From Cinclus cinclus (Eukaryota; Chordata; Aves; Passeriformes; Cinclidae): a DNA stretch of 64,000 bases. The position numbers and the translations under genes were made by a program. The notes beneath the pieces are model-generated. The model saw only the letters and a program-made list of their open reading frames with translations. It was not told the DNA's origin and ran no database searches. Location: assembly GCF_963662255.1 (NCBI RefSeq), contig NC_085047.1, positions 46,159,006-46,223,005 on the forward strand. The letters are read 5' to 3'. Shown here one piece after another: positions 24,051 to 36,545 of the stretch. How positions within the stretch are numbered: position 1 is the stretch's first letter; each line of letters begins with the position of its first letter.

Positions 24051-25209
24051 ACAGAAAAATTCTTGCTCTTCGGATTTCTCTTCTTTCCTGTCTCTAGTTG
24101 TTTGTTTACATTTGCATGGTATATATATGATGGTCTGTACACACAATTTCTTGTAAGTTTATACATTTGGAAGATTGTGTGCTGTTTGTGTGTACTGGGT
24201 GCTCGTGAAATATCAGCAAAATGTAAGGACTTCATAGATTCAAATTCTCAATTAATCTTCATTGCTCCCTGTGGAGCAAGTGTAAGGCCTGTTTTTGAAA
24301 TGTGTGCTGTGACCCACTGACACCAGTGGCCTGTGTTCTATTGCCCAGGCTTGACATCTAATTAAATTTACTGTTCCTGGGTCTGTTTCTGATCTAACCA
24401 TTCAGTATTTGTTTTTCCTATTAAGTGTTGCGGTTTTATTTTTTAAAGTTAAGATCCATCAAATGACTGCTTGATCTCTTTTCATGCTGTATTAATGCCA
24501 CTTTCTATTTATTTTTCAGGATTTTACATGTCCTTTCCATATCCTTTGCATAGTGTTTATCTACTGTTTCTGTACTCCCTTTCTACTTAGCCATCTTTCA
24601 ATTCTGTTGCTGTGGTCTAGTGTTGCCTATTTTCTGGCAATAAATGCACATTTGGATATAAGTAATAGATAAGCATTTATTGTGGGTCCTTTGTTTCTCT
24701 GTCTTGTTTCATCTTTCTATTCTATTTATAATAAAGGACATCCTTAAGCAGTATCTTGCTGCTTGAGTTGTAGATAAAGTATACTGTCTATTGCATTACA
24801 CATAATGGCTTTTAAGGCTAGAAATGGTGCTGTGTTATTGCTAATCAGTGTCTTCCCAAGATTAGACAGCCATGAAATACATAGAAAATGTGTAGATAAG
24901 AAGGAGAGACATGTCAGTATGGGTGCCCTGAAACAATGTTGGTCAACATTATTATTTTGATTTGCCATGAATTCCTATGCCTAGGGCTGCTCATTCTTTG
25001 ATGAATAGCCTTGAGAATTACTGGTGCTTGTTTTGGATACCCCTTCATAGAATTTAGTTTCAGGTTGATTCTGTGTTTTGATTCTGTTTGTATATGCAAG
25101 GAAGCATTTCTTAGCATTCATTGAGTAGAAAGACTCAAGGAAAAGGCTGTTGAGTAAAATTATTCAAATATTCCTGGAATCATTATTTGGAAAACAGATG
25201 TCACTGTTC
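24051..25209 (+). other. ZMYM2: 5' intronic DNA of ZMYM2, nothing recognised
   Basis: T-rich unique-looking sequence. No exon or named repeat was seen before the LTR target-site duplication at 25,210. Confidence 0.5.
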
Positions 25210-25214
25210 ACGTG
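25210..25214 (+). repeat. 5 bp target-site duplication (left)
   Basis: ACGTG abuts the LTR. Its partner at 25,787-25,791 reads ACATG, a single G-to-A change consistent with CpG decay. Confidence 0.6.
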
Positions 25215-25786
25215 TGTTTAACTGGTTTGAAAGCAAAACCAGTGAGAGACTCCAAGTCAGAAATACAATTTCAATTTAATAGGGGAAAAAAAATAAAATA
25301 CATGCAGTAGTACAAAAGAAAACCACTGATAGAGTACAACCTGACACCCCCACTAGTTAGGTAGGGTGGTGGTAGCAGTCCGGATGAAGTGGTTTTGTTG
25401 TAGTAGTGATCCTGTAGAAAGGTCTGGTAGCTCTTGTCATCTGGAAACCGCTGGGTAAGGACAGTTTGTTCTGTCCCAAAGCCCAGATTACATCCAGGCG
25501 GGAATTCTTGGCTCCTCCCCTCTGGGTGGAGCATCTCACAATGGGCTGGTGACATGCTGTGAGTCATGCAGTGGGTCCTTGACTGCCCATTAAACAGAAA
25601 TGGCTCCCGGAGGGAGCTCACAGTTAACCTGTGAGTCGTGGGACAAGGCATTGATGGGCCCATGAATAGGAGATGGTCGGGGGAAGGAGGCAAGGAAGAC
25701 ACTGCCCCTCCTGGTCTCAATAGTTCGTGAAGATGGTGATAGAACACATATTTTTGGGTACATCTTTTATACTGTAAGGTAGGATA
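25215..25786 (-). mobile_element. Solo LTR of an ERVL-like endogenous retrovirus (572 bp)
   Basis: Read on the minus strand this aligns end to end with the LTR at 6,557-7,106. The first base pair has changed from TG to TA (TATCCT...) and the last bases are ...TTAAACA. It contains the same polyadenylation-signal region (AATTTAATAG on the plus strand near 25,275). No retroviral coding region accompanies it, so it is a solo LTR. It lies inside the 5' intron of ZMYM2 in antisense orientation, the orientation usually tolerated in introns. An open frame of about 158 codons here is LTR sequence, not a gene. Confidence 0.85.
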
Positions 25787-25791
25787 ACATG
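25787..25791 (+). repeat. 5 bp target-site duplication (right)
   Basis: ACATG pairs with ACGTG at 25,210-25,214 with one transition. Confidence 0.6.
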
Positions 25792-28481
25792 CAACAGTGG
25801 TGGCTGCAGTTCAGTTAATATGCTCAGATGTCAAAGTGTGCATGATTTTGGTAAGCTTTAGCTGTGTGTAAATAGTTACTTTTGTGAATAAAACCAAAAT
25901 TTGCTGACTAGCTTCAAAATATTTCACTAAGTAGATTTTGCCCTTTTGCTGTTCTTAGTTGCTGTCTCTGATGGATTACAGGTCTTTTTGTATGCTTTTT
26001 TGTTGAATTCTCTGAAATTTGTGTGACAAACACATTTTGTGTCTTACATAATGACTTTTAGTAAGCTAATTTCTTCAATCCATACGACTTGTTTCAAAAT
26101 CAAAGGAAAGAATTATGTTTGAAGCAGCTCCAAACCTACCAGAAAATAAATTCTGAGTGCACTGAGAATTCTGAGTGTACAAAACTGAGGTAAGGAGATA
26201 CACCAGACTTTTGTAATGATGCTGCTCAGATTAACAGATAAATTAGAATTGTGAACCCAAACTTAGAATCCTGTTCCTGAAAACTTTTACCCATGTTCTG
26301 AAGCACCAGCAGTATAAATACAGTGTTGGGTTTGTGTTAAATATTGCTCACTCTTGTTTAATTAGCTTGTATAGTAATTTAAGACCCTTGTCTTACTTTG
26401 CTGTTGTGAATACTTGCGCTTGAGGTTAGCTCAAAATATGCAAGGATTCCTGTTGAACTCATTAGCATGATTTGTGTGTGAAACTGTCAGATGAAATAGT
26501 TGAGTCATTGTGGCGTTATTGTAATATCTGTGGCTTTCTTAAAGCCTTGCTTGCGTCAGATGTACTCCTCAGTGTAGCTGTTGAATATATGTGTTGTAAA
26601 ATTCAGTCTGACCTGTTTTAATATTCATCCTGTTGCTGCTTGCTATGTTGTCAGTGGGCACATGCGTGTTGGAATGGTTTATGTGGTAGTTGCTGTCAGG
26701 GTAGAGCATTTCCATCTGTGGCCATTAGCTTGTCATGACTGTCCTGTCTGCTGAAATAATCTCTGTGATGAAGTTCAGAACTGTGGCACCAACTTTGATA
26801 TGTTCAGGCACAGATGTGGTGTTTTTGCACTGAAACTTTTCGTTTGGGGAACTGATCTGACTGGAAAGGGAAAGTGTCTTTTGTCTGGTTATGTGTGTGG
26901 TTGCAGAAACAGCTGTGCCACATGATAGCATAACAATGAGACTGTGGACCTGGTAACTAGGCAGACTTTCAGGAGTGTTAAAACTTCTGTTAGAGATGTA
27001 AAAGTAAACAGTAAATCAGAGCCACAATGTATCCAAGGCATATCTGACCATAAAAAGCTAAGGCTGATGACTGAGTACCCCTCAGGAAGGATATAAGGAA
27101 GAAAAAAACCACAAACCAAGACAGCTTATGTGGTTGCCTGTGGTAAGAGTTTTATATTTGGTAACTCAGAAGGGCCCTGCCACTGCTTTGTCTCGAACTT
27201 GGAGTTCTGTTCACATAGGTGGTAGTCTGTCTGTGCCCAGTGTATATCATTCACTATGCCTAAATTGAGACTGCAGTAGTAGCATGCAGATTTAGCTTAA
27301 AGCTGGCTTAAGTTACAACACTTCAAAATTGTTGGTCTACTTGTGTTTTTCTAGTACTTTTCACTTCTTACCTGTGGGTATAGATGGGTTTCTAGTTGGT
27401 TTCAATTGCAGTGAAAAAGCACTACTTTTAGGTGTTTTTTTATTGGAGTGGTTTCATTTGTTTTCAGGGTGAATTGTGACATCCATTCAGCCAGCTTCTG
27501 GGTTGATGGTTCATACCCCAAGAAAGCTGTGGTATGTGGGTTGCATGTGGTTGTGTAGGGAATGAGTGTTCCTGAGCCTGTAGCAAGGCATTAAGCTAGA
27601 GAGCTTCTTGAGAGCTGCTTTGCAGGTAGTCTTTACTGAGCTTGTCATCATCAGACATTAGGAAAATCAAGTGATAGGAATTTCAGAAAGTAGCTGAATT
27701 AAGGAAATAAATGATGTCACTGTTAAATGAATGTCAGGGTCAGGAAGTGATCATTAGAACTGGGTAGCCTCAGAACACTGGGACATGTTCAGATAGTCTT
27801 TTACCTTTTACCAAAATGTTGGCACTCATCCCTCATGAAGTCTGCTTGAGAGCTGAAATTTAGACTTCTTGGATAAATGGGTAGAGCTTCCTTGAGTCTA
27901 GTGATGATAACTTCCTTTGTATTTAAGAAGATGATTTTTACTCTCCTAGGTTAGGGTAATTGCATTTCTAGGCAAATAGACAATTGGGTAACTTGTTTGC
28001 AACAGGGATGTCTAGGAATAGAAGCTTTTCAGTTATAGTCTGATTTTTCTGCAGGTGTATTCTGTTTTTTAGCTGGCTGGCTGAGAATTTTGTAGAGTTC
28101 CCTTTGAACTGCTTTGTTTAAGTCATCAATGCATTTATTTCATGTTTGCCCAATCCCTGTTTGAACTGGTTGCATTTCTAACCTCTGTAGCCTTCTACAG
28201 CAGTGACTCAAAATTAAGAAGAAAATGTCTTAATGCACATTAGATCCATAAAGCTTCTTAACTATTTATTTTAGCACCCTTTTGTTCTTGTAAAACACTG
28301 GACAACTCTTATAATCAATGTATTTGTTGTATTCTTTCAGATTTAGGATCTTCCTTGAGTTGTTTTAATAAGAAGTGTTTTCCATGAGCATAAATGGTTC
28401 ATGTGTCTTATCTGTTTTTCCCCTTTCTCTGAAAAGTGGGTGATCTGATCTCATGATAAGCAAGATGCTGGTGGAGTGTGA

Positions 28482-28501
28482 TTTTTTTTTTTTTTTTTTT
28501 T
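28482..28501. repeat. Poly-T tract
   Basis: Twenty consecutive T residues within the intron. Confidence 0.95.
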
Positions 28502-30619
28502 GTAGTAACAAATGTGCTCTGTGTCATTTGATATTTTTTTTTAATTTTTTTCCTCTTTGGTTATTGATGATTGAGTAGCTTTGATTTGAAAGAGTAAGAG
28601 AGTTGCAACTTGGATCTTAAGTTATGTGTATTCTCTTCCTGCCCTGTTCATTACCTTGCATTTATCACTAGTGATTTTGCCTACCACACTGTTTTACAAT
28701 CAGTTTGTGTTTTCAGCTGCTGTAAATAAGTTCGTATGACTAGGAAGCACTCATTTTGGGAGTCACTATATTTTTGGCTGACTTGTATATGTTGATCTGT
28801 GTAATTTTATTTTGGAACCCCTGCGGTCACTTGTCTTTGTGATAACAACAAACAACACATGATATTTTTCTCTTTAAATAATTACAAATCCCACAGGGAA
28901 GGTCTTCCCACAGTCTTTATTATAGATAATTTCCACAGCAGTCTTCACTGAGTACAGTGTTTGAATGCATTTTGGAAGACTTCAGTTGGATATACCATTT
29001 TAATCAGGATTGGTCAAAAAGTATGTGAACCCTTTTTTTGATTTCAGCAGTGGTCCTTTGAGATGTTACATTTTCATTGGAAAATTGGTGTTACTCCCCT
29101 CCCCCACATTTTTTTTTGGTATATTTATTCAGCTGTAGTTTCTATCAATTTATTTAGTGATAGAGATAGGGCTGTAGTCTGAGTAATTGTTCTTGCTTTC
29201 TGCTTAAGTAATTGGTTGCAGATACTGAAAAATTGCTGACTGCCTTTGGAAATCTTCAGTGACTGCCACATGGCCCTAGTGATTTGTTCTAAAATCCTCT
29301 TGTGTTAGCACTTTGATGCAACATTTTTCCTCTGACCTGACCTGTAGAAAGAGAGCTTAGATGTGATCTTCCCTGATCTTTTCCTTACTGAACGTCAGTG
29401 CAAAGAATTTATTCTGTGTTTTCTGGTTCAGGCTTCTTGGATACTCATTCATTTCAGGAAAATTTGACTGATTGTAAAATTGACAAGAATTGGGATTTTA
29501 GAGAAACTGTTGCTCTGACACAGGTCAGTAGTCTGTCTCTAACCAAAAGGTGTGTGAAATATATATAGAACATCACCCAGTACAATTCCAGCACCTTTGT
29601 AGGTTAGAGACTCCCTGATAGTAGTCTTTATAGGGTTTTTGGAGTCTTTTTGGGCTGGTTGTATGCCATAATATAGTGAGTTTTTTTAAAACTTGGCCTT
29701 CATGCTTTCAAGCTTTTTGTTCTAGCTGCTCCATTTCTTTTCTTCCCACCAACATTGCTCTTTCTGAAGCCAGATGTTGAAGTAATGAGGTTTTTTTTGT
29801 ATTCGTATTTGTTTATTCCCCATGGAATTTAAATATGCTTTTCTGGAGTGCTGTCTGGATAAGTACATCTTGAACTACGTTGTGTGGCTCAGAGTTAGAC
29901 TAGGACTGTTTTCTTGAGAGACTTCTCTGTGTGGTTGAAGTTGGTTGTGTTGTAAAAACTTTTTCCTTCATTCAGCGGCGGGCTGACTTTGCTTTTCCCT
30001 TCCTTAGTTTGCACACCAGGAGTTAAAATCTTCAGTTACTACTTTGCAGTCTCATTTCCATTATCTCACCTATGGTGTCACTGTTAAATGGAAGTGATTG
30101 ATAGTGAATGCTAGTTAAATTAATTAATTCTAGTTAAATTCTAGTTTTTGCTTTGGTTAAAGCAGAGGTTTTTGGGGTTTTTTGGCTTTTTTTTTTTTCT
30201 TTCATTTTGGGGTAGTCATACACCTCACCTAGGTTTCTGCAATTCATGATATATTTAACTCTCATCATTCATCAGTGGAGTTGATGCTACAGGTAATACT
30301 CTTGGCTGTTTTAAGAGCTGTAGTAGTTGTCATCATTCTAAAGTAGTGCCTGCATTTTGTCTCTTATTTCTTCCAGCAATTAAGCCTTGAACAAAGCAAT
30401 GGGATTATAATTTATTTCAGCGTGAAGACTTAATAGGTGAGTGTTGTAGCATAAAATTAAGAGGGAGACAAGGCCTGGTTCAGGAAGGGCTGTTGAATCT
30501 TTGCAGTGCTTCTGTTTCCATCCCGCTGTGATTTTGGTGTACCATCACAAACCCTTGAGCTTGTTCTTCAGCTGTATTGAGCATGTGTTTTCTGCAAACT
30601 AGGTCTCACTTATTTGTGG

Positions 30620-30735
30620 GGTTTTTTTTGTTGTTGGTTGATATTTCTTGTTTGAGATGTTTGTTGTTTTTAAATTATTGTTTTGTTGTTGTTGAGGGTT
30701 TGTTTTGTTAGTTGGTTGGGTTTTTTTTTAATTTC
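30620..30735. repeat. T/G-rich low-complexity stretch
   Basis: Mixed TTG, TTTG and poly-T units with almost no A or C on the sense strand. Similar stretches recur at 35,731-35,851 and 52,979-53,062. Confidence 0.75.
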
Positions 30736-33700
30736 GGTTTAGTTTTTCCCCCCTGAATCTCAGCAGTTCAACCATTGATCAGTCTAATGAATGTCATGGG
30801 TTTCTAACAATTGTATTTCTGTTATAAAGCATCTTTTGCTATTGCCAGTTTTGAGGTGTGAGTTTCTTCCTACTTTTACATTATAAAGCTTTTTTTTTTT
30901 TTTTCCTAAGTCACTTATTTGGGGTAGTTTTCAATTTAGAAATACTTACTGACTTGACATTACCTATGCGGGTTTTACGTTTTTCCTTGCTGGCCCTACT
31001 TTTAGAAAAAAAGCTACCTCATTTTGCACATTTTATGGGTAATTTTGTTGTCAAGACGTAGAAGCTATTTGCAGGGAAATGCATACAGATTTTGGTTATG
31101 ACTTTGCCCTAGTAGTTAAACATAAATTTTTCTTAGTTTTTTTAATACTTACTGGTACAGCTCATTAAAACAGAAGCTTTGTGGAAAAAGTGAATAGATT
31201 TAGGCAAAAGAATACGTGTTTTGAGTTTTAACTTTGCTACATGGTTCATGCATGTACTGTAATAGAGCCAAGCCTATCATTCTGCTAAGGCTATTTGTGA
31301 AAATAGGAATTATAAAGGTTTTGAGTCAGGCCTGGGTTATAGTCATGGCATAGTTTTTCTCTGCTCATGTCTCTTTTCGTTTGCATCATTTTTTCTCTTC
31401 TCACGTCTGTTCAAGTATATGTAAAACTTCATGAAAAGTCTTATGTGCTTGTAATGCTTTTGTCCTAGTTGAGAAAGGAAATATATAGAATAAACCTGTG
31501 AAACTTTAAAACCTGAGTTAATTTTTTTCAGCAATGTCTGAAAGACAGAAAAATCTAACTTGAAGTTATTCAGCCCTAGAGGAAAAGTTGAGAATTTTGA
31601 AGAAAGAGAATTTTGGATTAAATTAATCTTCAGTGTAGCTGACTGATTTCCAGGGGAGGTAGAGGCCAACTATACTGATTATACTTTTTTTTGGTAAGAG
31701 ACTTTTTTCATTCCAATTCAGTGTTACCTCTGTTGTGGTTCAGATGCTATTATGTAATGGCATTTGGCTGTAAGGCTCACATAGGAAGGAATTAAAAGGT
31801 GGTCGCCTCTCTTCTAGGGTTAATCTGGTTCACAGCTTTACTGTTTGGTCCTTGTTCTGCCCCCTCCCCCCCGCTCAGTTAATGGACAGCAGGGCTTGAA
31901 TAGTGTCAAATGTATAGAAGAGTATTTGAGGTTTGTTCCTCTGGGCATCTTTACTGTCTGGGGATTATAAGGGCTGTCCTCAAACTGTAGATAACTACAC
32001 AAGTTGATGCTCACTCTTTTAAAAATGCTTCCAAGTTCTGGAAAACCTGATGACAGTTATAAAACCTGAAGAGTAAATAGATGCTTGAACTTTGAACCTT
32101 TTCAGTCTCTTGTGAGTGATCACATCTGTTAATACAGGCTATGGATGCCTGAATCTGTGCGAAGTATCACTGCAGTGCATATATACAAGTTGAAAAATAT
32201 TAGCAGTGTAAGGTTTATATTGCATTGTAGGCCTGATTTATGTCCTGTAGTTTTCCTTTTATAACTTAATTTTAGCATGGTGTATTCTGCAATAGGCAGT
32301 AAGGTGGTTGACCCAATTGAAAAAGAAGGAAATGCAGCTGCGAGGATTTTTCTTCTCAATTGCTCAGTTTACTTAAATCATTTATTTCCTTGATATACTT
32401 CTGAATTCTAATGTTTGATTACTCAGTTGAAGTTATGTATGTATGTCTCTTACCAAACATGACATTTTCCCCGCTCCATAAAGCCTTCAGGATATGTGAT
32501 GCAATAGAGTAGAAGATCTCAAATAGTACTGTTGCTGCTTTATTCAGAGCAGGGTTTAAATACTCACATTCTCTGTTACTGTACAATCGTAGTGCTGAAA
32601 CTCACATTGGAACCTAAATTGTAAATTTAGAAGAAAGTCGGTTTAAGGAACATAACTGGTGGATGATGCTTGAGATGAGGAAATCGTTTTGGGTAGCTAA
32701 TGTTTGTTTTAACCCTGTTTCAGACCACAGTACTGTTGTGAAAGGCAGCAAGTTGGTACAAGAGCAATTTCCCCACAGGAAGGAAAATAAAAGTGCTTGG
32801 AGCAACTTATTAAGGTAAACAGATTGCAGTGGATATCTGGATGGGTAAGTATAGATAAGCAGGATATTTCTACTTCTTGTATTTACATTCCTGTATTAAG
32901 ATTTTATAAGAAAGCACAGATAGCTACTTCTGACCTTCTACACAAACTCAGTGATGTCACACAGCAGCATATACTCCAAGATATATCCAAATTATAATTA
33001 TGTCTGTATTGTTCTTGTGGTATTATATCAAGATCAGTTTAACTTACTGATCTTTTCTAAGGATGTTTTTTAGAGCCATCTTACGTGTTTTAGCTTCGAT
33101 TATATCCAGGTTGACTTTTACAAATTTTAATTCGTGCTTGAATTGACAGTTATGAAGAGCAGATTCCCCAAACTGAACAATTATTAAAAGCAAATGGATC
33201 TCCCCAGGCAAAGTAGCTGTTGGAGAGTAGCCTGAATAAACACTGCTTGCTCTTAAAAGAAATAAGGCAAATTCATTGAAAGTTGCAGGAGCGTGAGGTA
33301 ATAAGTCAGAACCTGAAATGAGCTGCCAGTCTGTAATGGCTCAGGATGAGAGGTTGCTGTCCACTTTCTGCTGCTCACTAATAGATCTATTCCTGTCATG
33401 TGCAAGGGTTTCCTACATATCTGTTCCTTACTGCTTTGTACCAGTCATCTTGTGGCTATCTAAGGATCTTTGGCAATGTGAGGTTGGGGGAAAATCAATT
33501 GAATTTCAAAGTCATTACCATTCCTAGTAGGGCTGAAATTTAATAGGAACTCATTTTTTCTTTCTGTGTGCCTAACTCTTCATCTTGCTTTGCAGTCAAG
33601 CAAAGGCAGTGTTAGAAGATTGTTGCTTGCATAGCATGTGGGGTGGGAAAGGGACTGAGAGATCAGGATCATGTATTAAATAGCATTGAAAATTCTGGTT

Positions 33701-33960
33701 CCTGTGTGTATGTATTGATAAATACAATGTGTAGTGATTGTGTAGTTTTTGCTGGCATAGGATTAGAAAGTAAATGAATGTTAAGACATTCAAAGAAGAG
33801 CATAGAAAAACTTAATTCTCTTTCATGTTATCTCAGGAAGAAAATAAAGTAAAAGTTGGAACTATTAATTCTGTAGTTATTTTTAAGAACTGTTACTGGA
33901 AAGTTGTCTTATTCTAAAGTTGGATGTGTTTTTTTTTTTCTTGCTTTGTTTTTCTTCCAA

Positions 33961-33966
33961 CAGCAG
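33961..33966 (+). other. ZMYM2: Tandem (NAGNAG) 3' splice acceptor
   Basis: A long pyrimidine tract (TTTTTCTTCCAA) is followed by CAGCAG, so the exon may begin at 33,964 or 33,967. Both choices lie in the 5' UTR, seven to ten bases before the start codon, so the protein is unaffected. Confidence 0.75.
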
Positions 33967-33973
33967 ATCTGGA

Positions 33974-34826
33974 ATGGACAGGAGTCCTCTGGGAGGATTA
34001 AACTTGTCTGAACATACTCCTAGTCTGCTAGGGAGTAACACCATGGCAACAGGTCTTGCAAATGTAGGAAATACATTTGGAGGGCCACCAAGTTCTTTAG
34101 TTTCTAGACCTAATAAATTCCAAAACTCACCTATAGAAGATGATGATGATGTAGTTTTTATCGAACCTGTACAACCTCCGCAAAATTCTACATCACTGGT
34201 AGCAGAGCAAAGGAATGCCGCATTTACATCATCTAAAAATGAAGAACTTAAAGGAAATGATTGCAAAATGCTTCCTTCCCCCAAAGACTTGAATTCTCGA
34301 AAGGGGAGTATAAGTGAAACTATTATTATTGATGATGAAGAAGACATTGAAACAAATCAAGGACAGGAGAAGAATGCTTCCAGTTTTAATGAACGAAGAC
34401 TACCAGAGTGTAAAAATAGAACCAACGAAATGGAATTCTCACCTTCCAGTTTTTCAAGAAGTAAGGTAAATTCAGGAATAGGTAATAGTGGTATAACCAC
34501 AGAACCAGACTCTGAAATTCAAATTGCTAATGTTACTACATTAGAAATAGGTGATATAAGCTCTGTCAGCGATGGTCATTTAGAAAATGATGCTGACAGG
34601 CATGACATGAACCTAATGATTACACATGTAACGTCACTGCAGAATGCCAGCTTGGGAGATGTATCTAACGGACGGCAGTCAGATAATTTTGATGTTAATT
34701 TGCAAACATACACCCCATCTTTGACTTCACAGACCAAGACTGGTGTAGGACCTTTCAATCCTGGTAGAATGAATGTGGCTGGAGATGTTTTTCAAAATGG
34801 AGAATCTGTGACTCATCATAATCCTG
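33974..34826 (+). CDS. ZMYM2: ZMYM2, first coding exon (residues 1-284 plus one base)
   Basis: Encodes the N-terminus of ZMYM2, a nuclear SUMO-binding transcriptional co-regulator. The start ATG at 33,974 is chosen because the family protein begins MD-S--GGL, the -3 and +4 bases are both G (good initiation context), and upstream in-frame codons lie inside the intron. The region is low-complexity, acidic and Ser/Asn-rich. Two acidic-hydrophobic motifs of SUMO-interacting type are visible: DDDDVVFIEP (residues 56-65) and ETIIIDDEED (115-124). The stretch TYTPSLTSQTKTGVGPFNPG (246-265 region) and the following GRMNVAGDVFQNGE are strongly conserved in the family. The exon ends G|GTAAGT in phase 1. 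Mammalian ZMYM5 shares this N-terminus, but the later exons favour ZMYM2. Confidence 0.96.
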
Positions 34827-35044
34827 GTAAGTTGCAATTTTGAATGTTTCCGTAAAGGTTGAAAATAAATCGTGAAATAAATTGATATGGAATTTTTGAT
34901 TGAAGTATTTTTGGCAGTGGCAATGATTAGTCTAGTAGCTGAAGTTGTGTGAAAGATCTTGATTCCCTTCATGCCCATCACTGCTTCATCTGTGATTAGA
35001 ATAAAATATGCTCAATGGCATAATACATTAGGAAACATGTCTTC

Positions 35045-35220
35045 ACAAAAGGATTATTAAGTATTGGAACAGGCTGTCTAAGAAAGTGGTCTCCAACCGC
35101 GGAGATATTTAACAGGCGTGTAGCTGTGGCACTCAGAGACATGGATTAGTGAGAGTGCTGGATTAATGGTTGGATTTGATGATCTTAAGCATGTTTTCCA
35201 ACCTAAATGATTCCGTGCTT
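35045..35220 (+). mobile_element. CR1 LINE 3' fragment
   Basis: GGAACAGGCTGTCTAAGAAA, GAGACATGGATTAGTGAGAG, GGTTGGATTTGATGATCTTA and TTTTCCAACCTAAATGATTC form the 3' end of the same CR1 subgroup as the copy at 17,850-18,475. Confidence 0.88.
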
Positions 35221-35375
35221 ATATATGTGGTTTGGAAGATTTTTTTTCTGGCTCTGTTAGTCTGTTCTCCTTGAGTAGGTACCTCTTCTCTATATGAAGC
35301 AGTAGGTGCATGACAGAGAAACATCAGTCCAACACATTAATTTAGAGTCTGATGTCCCCAATAAAAATTGGAGTG

Positions 35376-36545
35376 CCTATAATAGAATGGTTTGGATTGG
35401 AAAGGTAATTTAAAGATCACCTCATCCATCCAACCTGCCAAGGCACGGAAATCTTTCACAGGATGAGTTTGCTCAAAGCCCCATCCACCCTGTCCTGGAA
35501 TACTCATGGATGGGGCATCCATAGCTTTTCTGGGTAATGTGTTCTTGTGTATTGCCACCTTCATTTGTAAGAGTTAAGCCTTATGTCCAGTGTAGGCCCA
35601 CCCTCTTTCAACTTAAAGGTACTGCCTCTTGTCCTGTTACTACAGGTCTTGTTAACAAATCTCACTGCATCTTTTTCTGTAGTCCCCCTTTATATGTTGA
35701 AAGACTGCAACTCCCAACTCTCTTTGTGTGGTTTTTTTTTTTTGTTTGGTTGGGTTTTTTTTGTTTGTTTGTTTGTTGTGTTTTTTGTTTGTTTTGTTTG
35801 TTTTGTGGTTTATTTTTTGTTGTTTTTTTCTGTTTTGCTTTGGTTTTTTTGCAGTAGATGTGTTCAAGCTTTCTGTCACTTTTTGTGACCCTCTTTTGTG
35901 TGCTTTAACAGCCCCATTTCTGTCTTATATAGGGGACCTCAGAGCTAGATGCAGTATTCCTGGTGGGGGTCTCAGCAGAGCAGAGAAGAGGGACAGAATC
36001 ACCACAGACCAGGATACAAATGACTTTTTGTTCTGTAAGCACAGGTTTTTGGCTCGTGTCCAGCATCCATCTACCAGTCCTTCTCCACAGGGTTGCCCTC
36101 AACCCATTCAGCCCCCAGTTTGTATTGGTACTGAGGATTGCCCTGAGTGACCTTTCACTTGGCCTTGTTGAGCCCTTGAGTTTTCCATGTGCTCATTCAT
36201 CCAGGCTGTCAAGGTCCCTCTGGCTGATACACTATTCCCTCTGGCTTGTCAGTTGCACTGCTCAGCTTGGTGTTACAAATAAACTTGCTGAGAGTCTGCT
36301 TAATCTCACTCTGTGTTGTTGAAAAAAAATCCTAAATGATATCAGTCCCAGTACAGATCCTTGAGGGACACATCTTGTTACTGGTTTCCAGTTGGACACT
36401 GAGCCATGGACTGTAATTCTTGGGACGTGGTCATCCAGCCAGTTCCTTATCCATCAAATGTGTCTCCATTTCAACATCAAAAGCATTGTGGGGGACCGTA
36501 TATATCAAAGGTTGTGGGAGAGGTCCAGGTAGATGAAGTCCATGT
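35376..36545 (-). mobile_element. Long CR1 LINE fragment, interrupted by a T/G-rich tract
   Basis: On the plus strand the reversed 3' end comes first (AATAGAATGGTTTGGATTGG, then CAAAGCCCCATCCACCCTGT). Reversed ORF2 sequence follows, including GGTCTCAGCAGAGCAGAGAAG, AACAAACTTGCTGAGAGTCTG-type sequence near 36,275, and GTCATCCAGCCAGTTCCTTA. About 1.05 kb of element is present once the low-complexity stretch at 35,731-35,851 is removed. The reverse-transcriptase frame is broken by stops and indels. Confidence 0.9.
35731..35851. repeat. T/G-rich low-complexity stretch inside a CR1
   Basis: GTTT, GTTTT and poly-T units on the sense strand, splitting the CR1 copy. It was probably expanded from a short T/G tract within the element or inserted into it. 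Hydrophobic open frames across it (Phe/Val/Cys-rich) are artefacts of composition. Confidence 0.85.

Larger units (their letters stand above)
25792..33963 (+). other. ZMYM2: 5' intronic DNA of ZMYM2 up to the first coding exon
   Basis: No coding exon or large repeat was recognised. Simple T tracts (28,482-28,501 and 30,889-30,904) and a T/G-rich stretch at 30,620-30,735 are present. A short stretch at about 32,778-32,813 is bounded by CCCCACAG and GTAAAC and could be an untranslated exon, but nothing else supports it. Confidence 0.5.

Noticed and set aside
25271..25747. Minus-strand open frame of 158 codons
   Set aside because: It lies inside the antisense solo LTR and has no retroviral or host protein features.
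35537..36150. Phe/Val/Cys-rich open frames resembling membrane proteins
   Set aside because: The hydrophobicity comes from T/G-rich low-complexity DNA inserted in a CR1.
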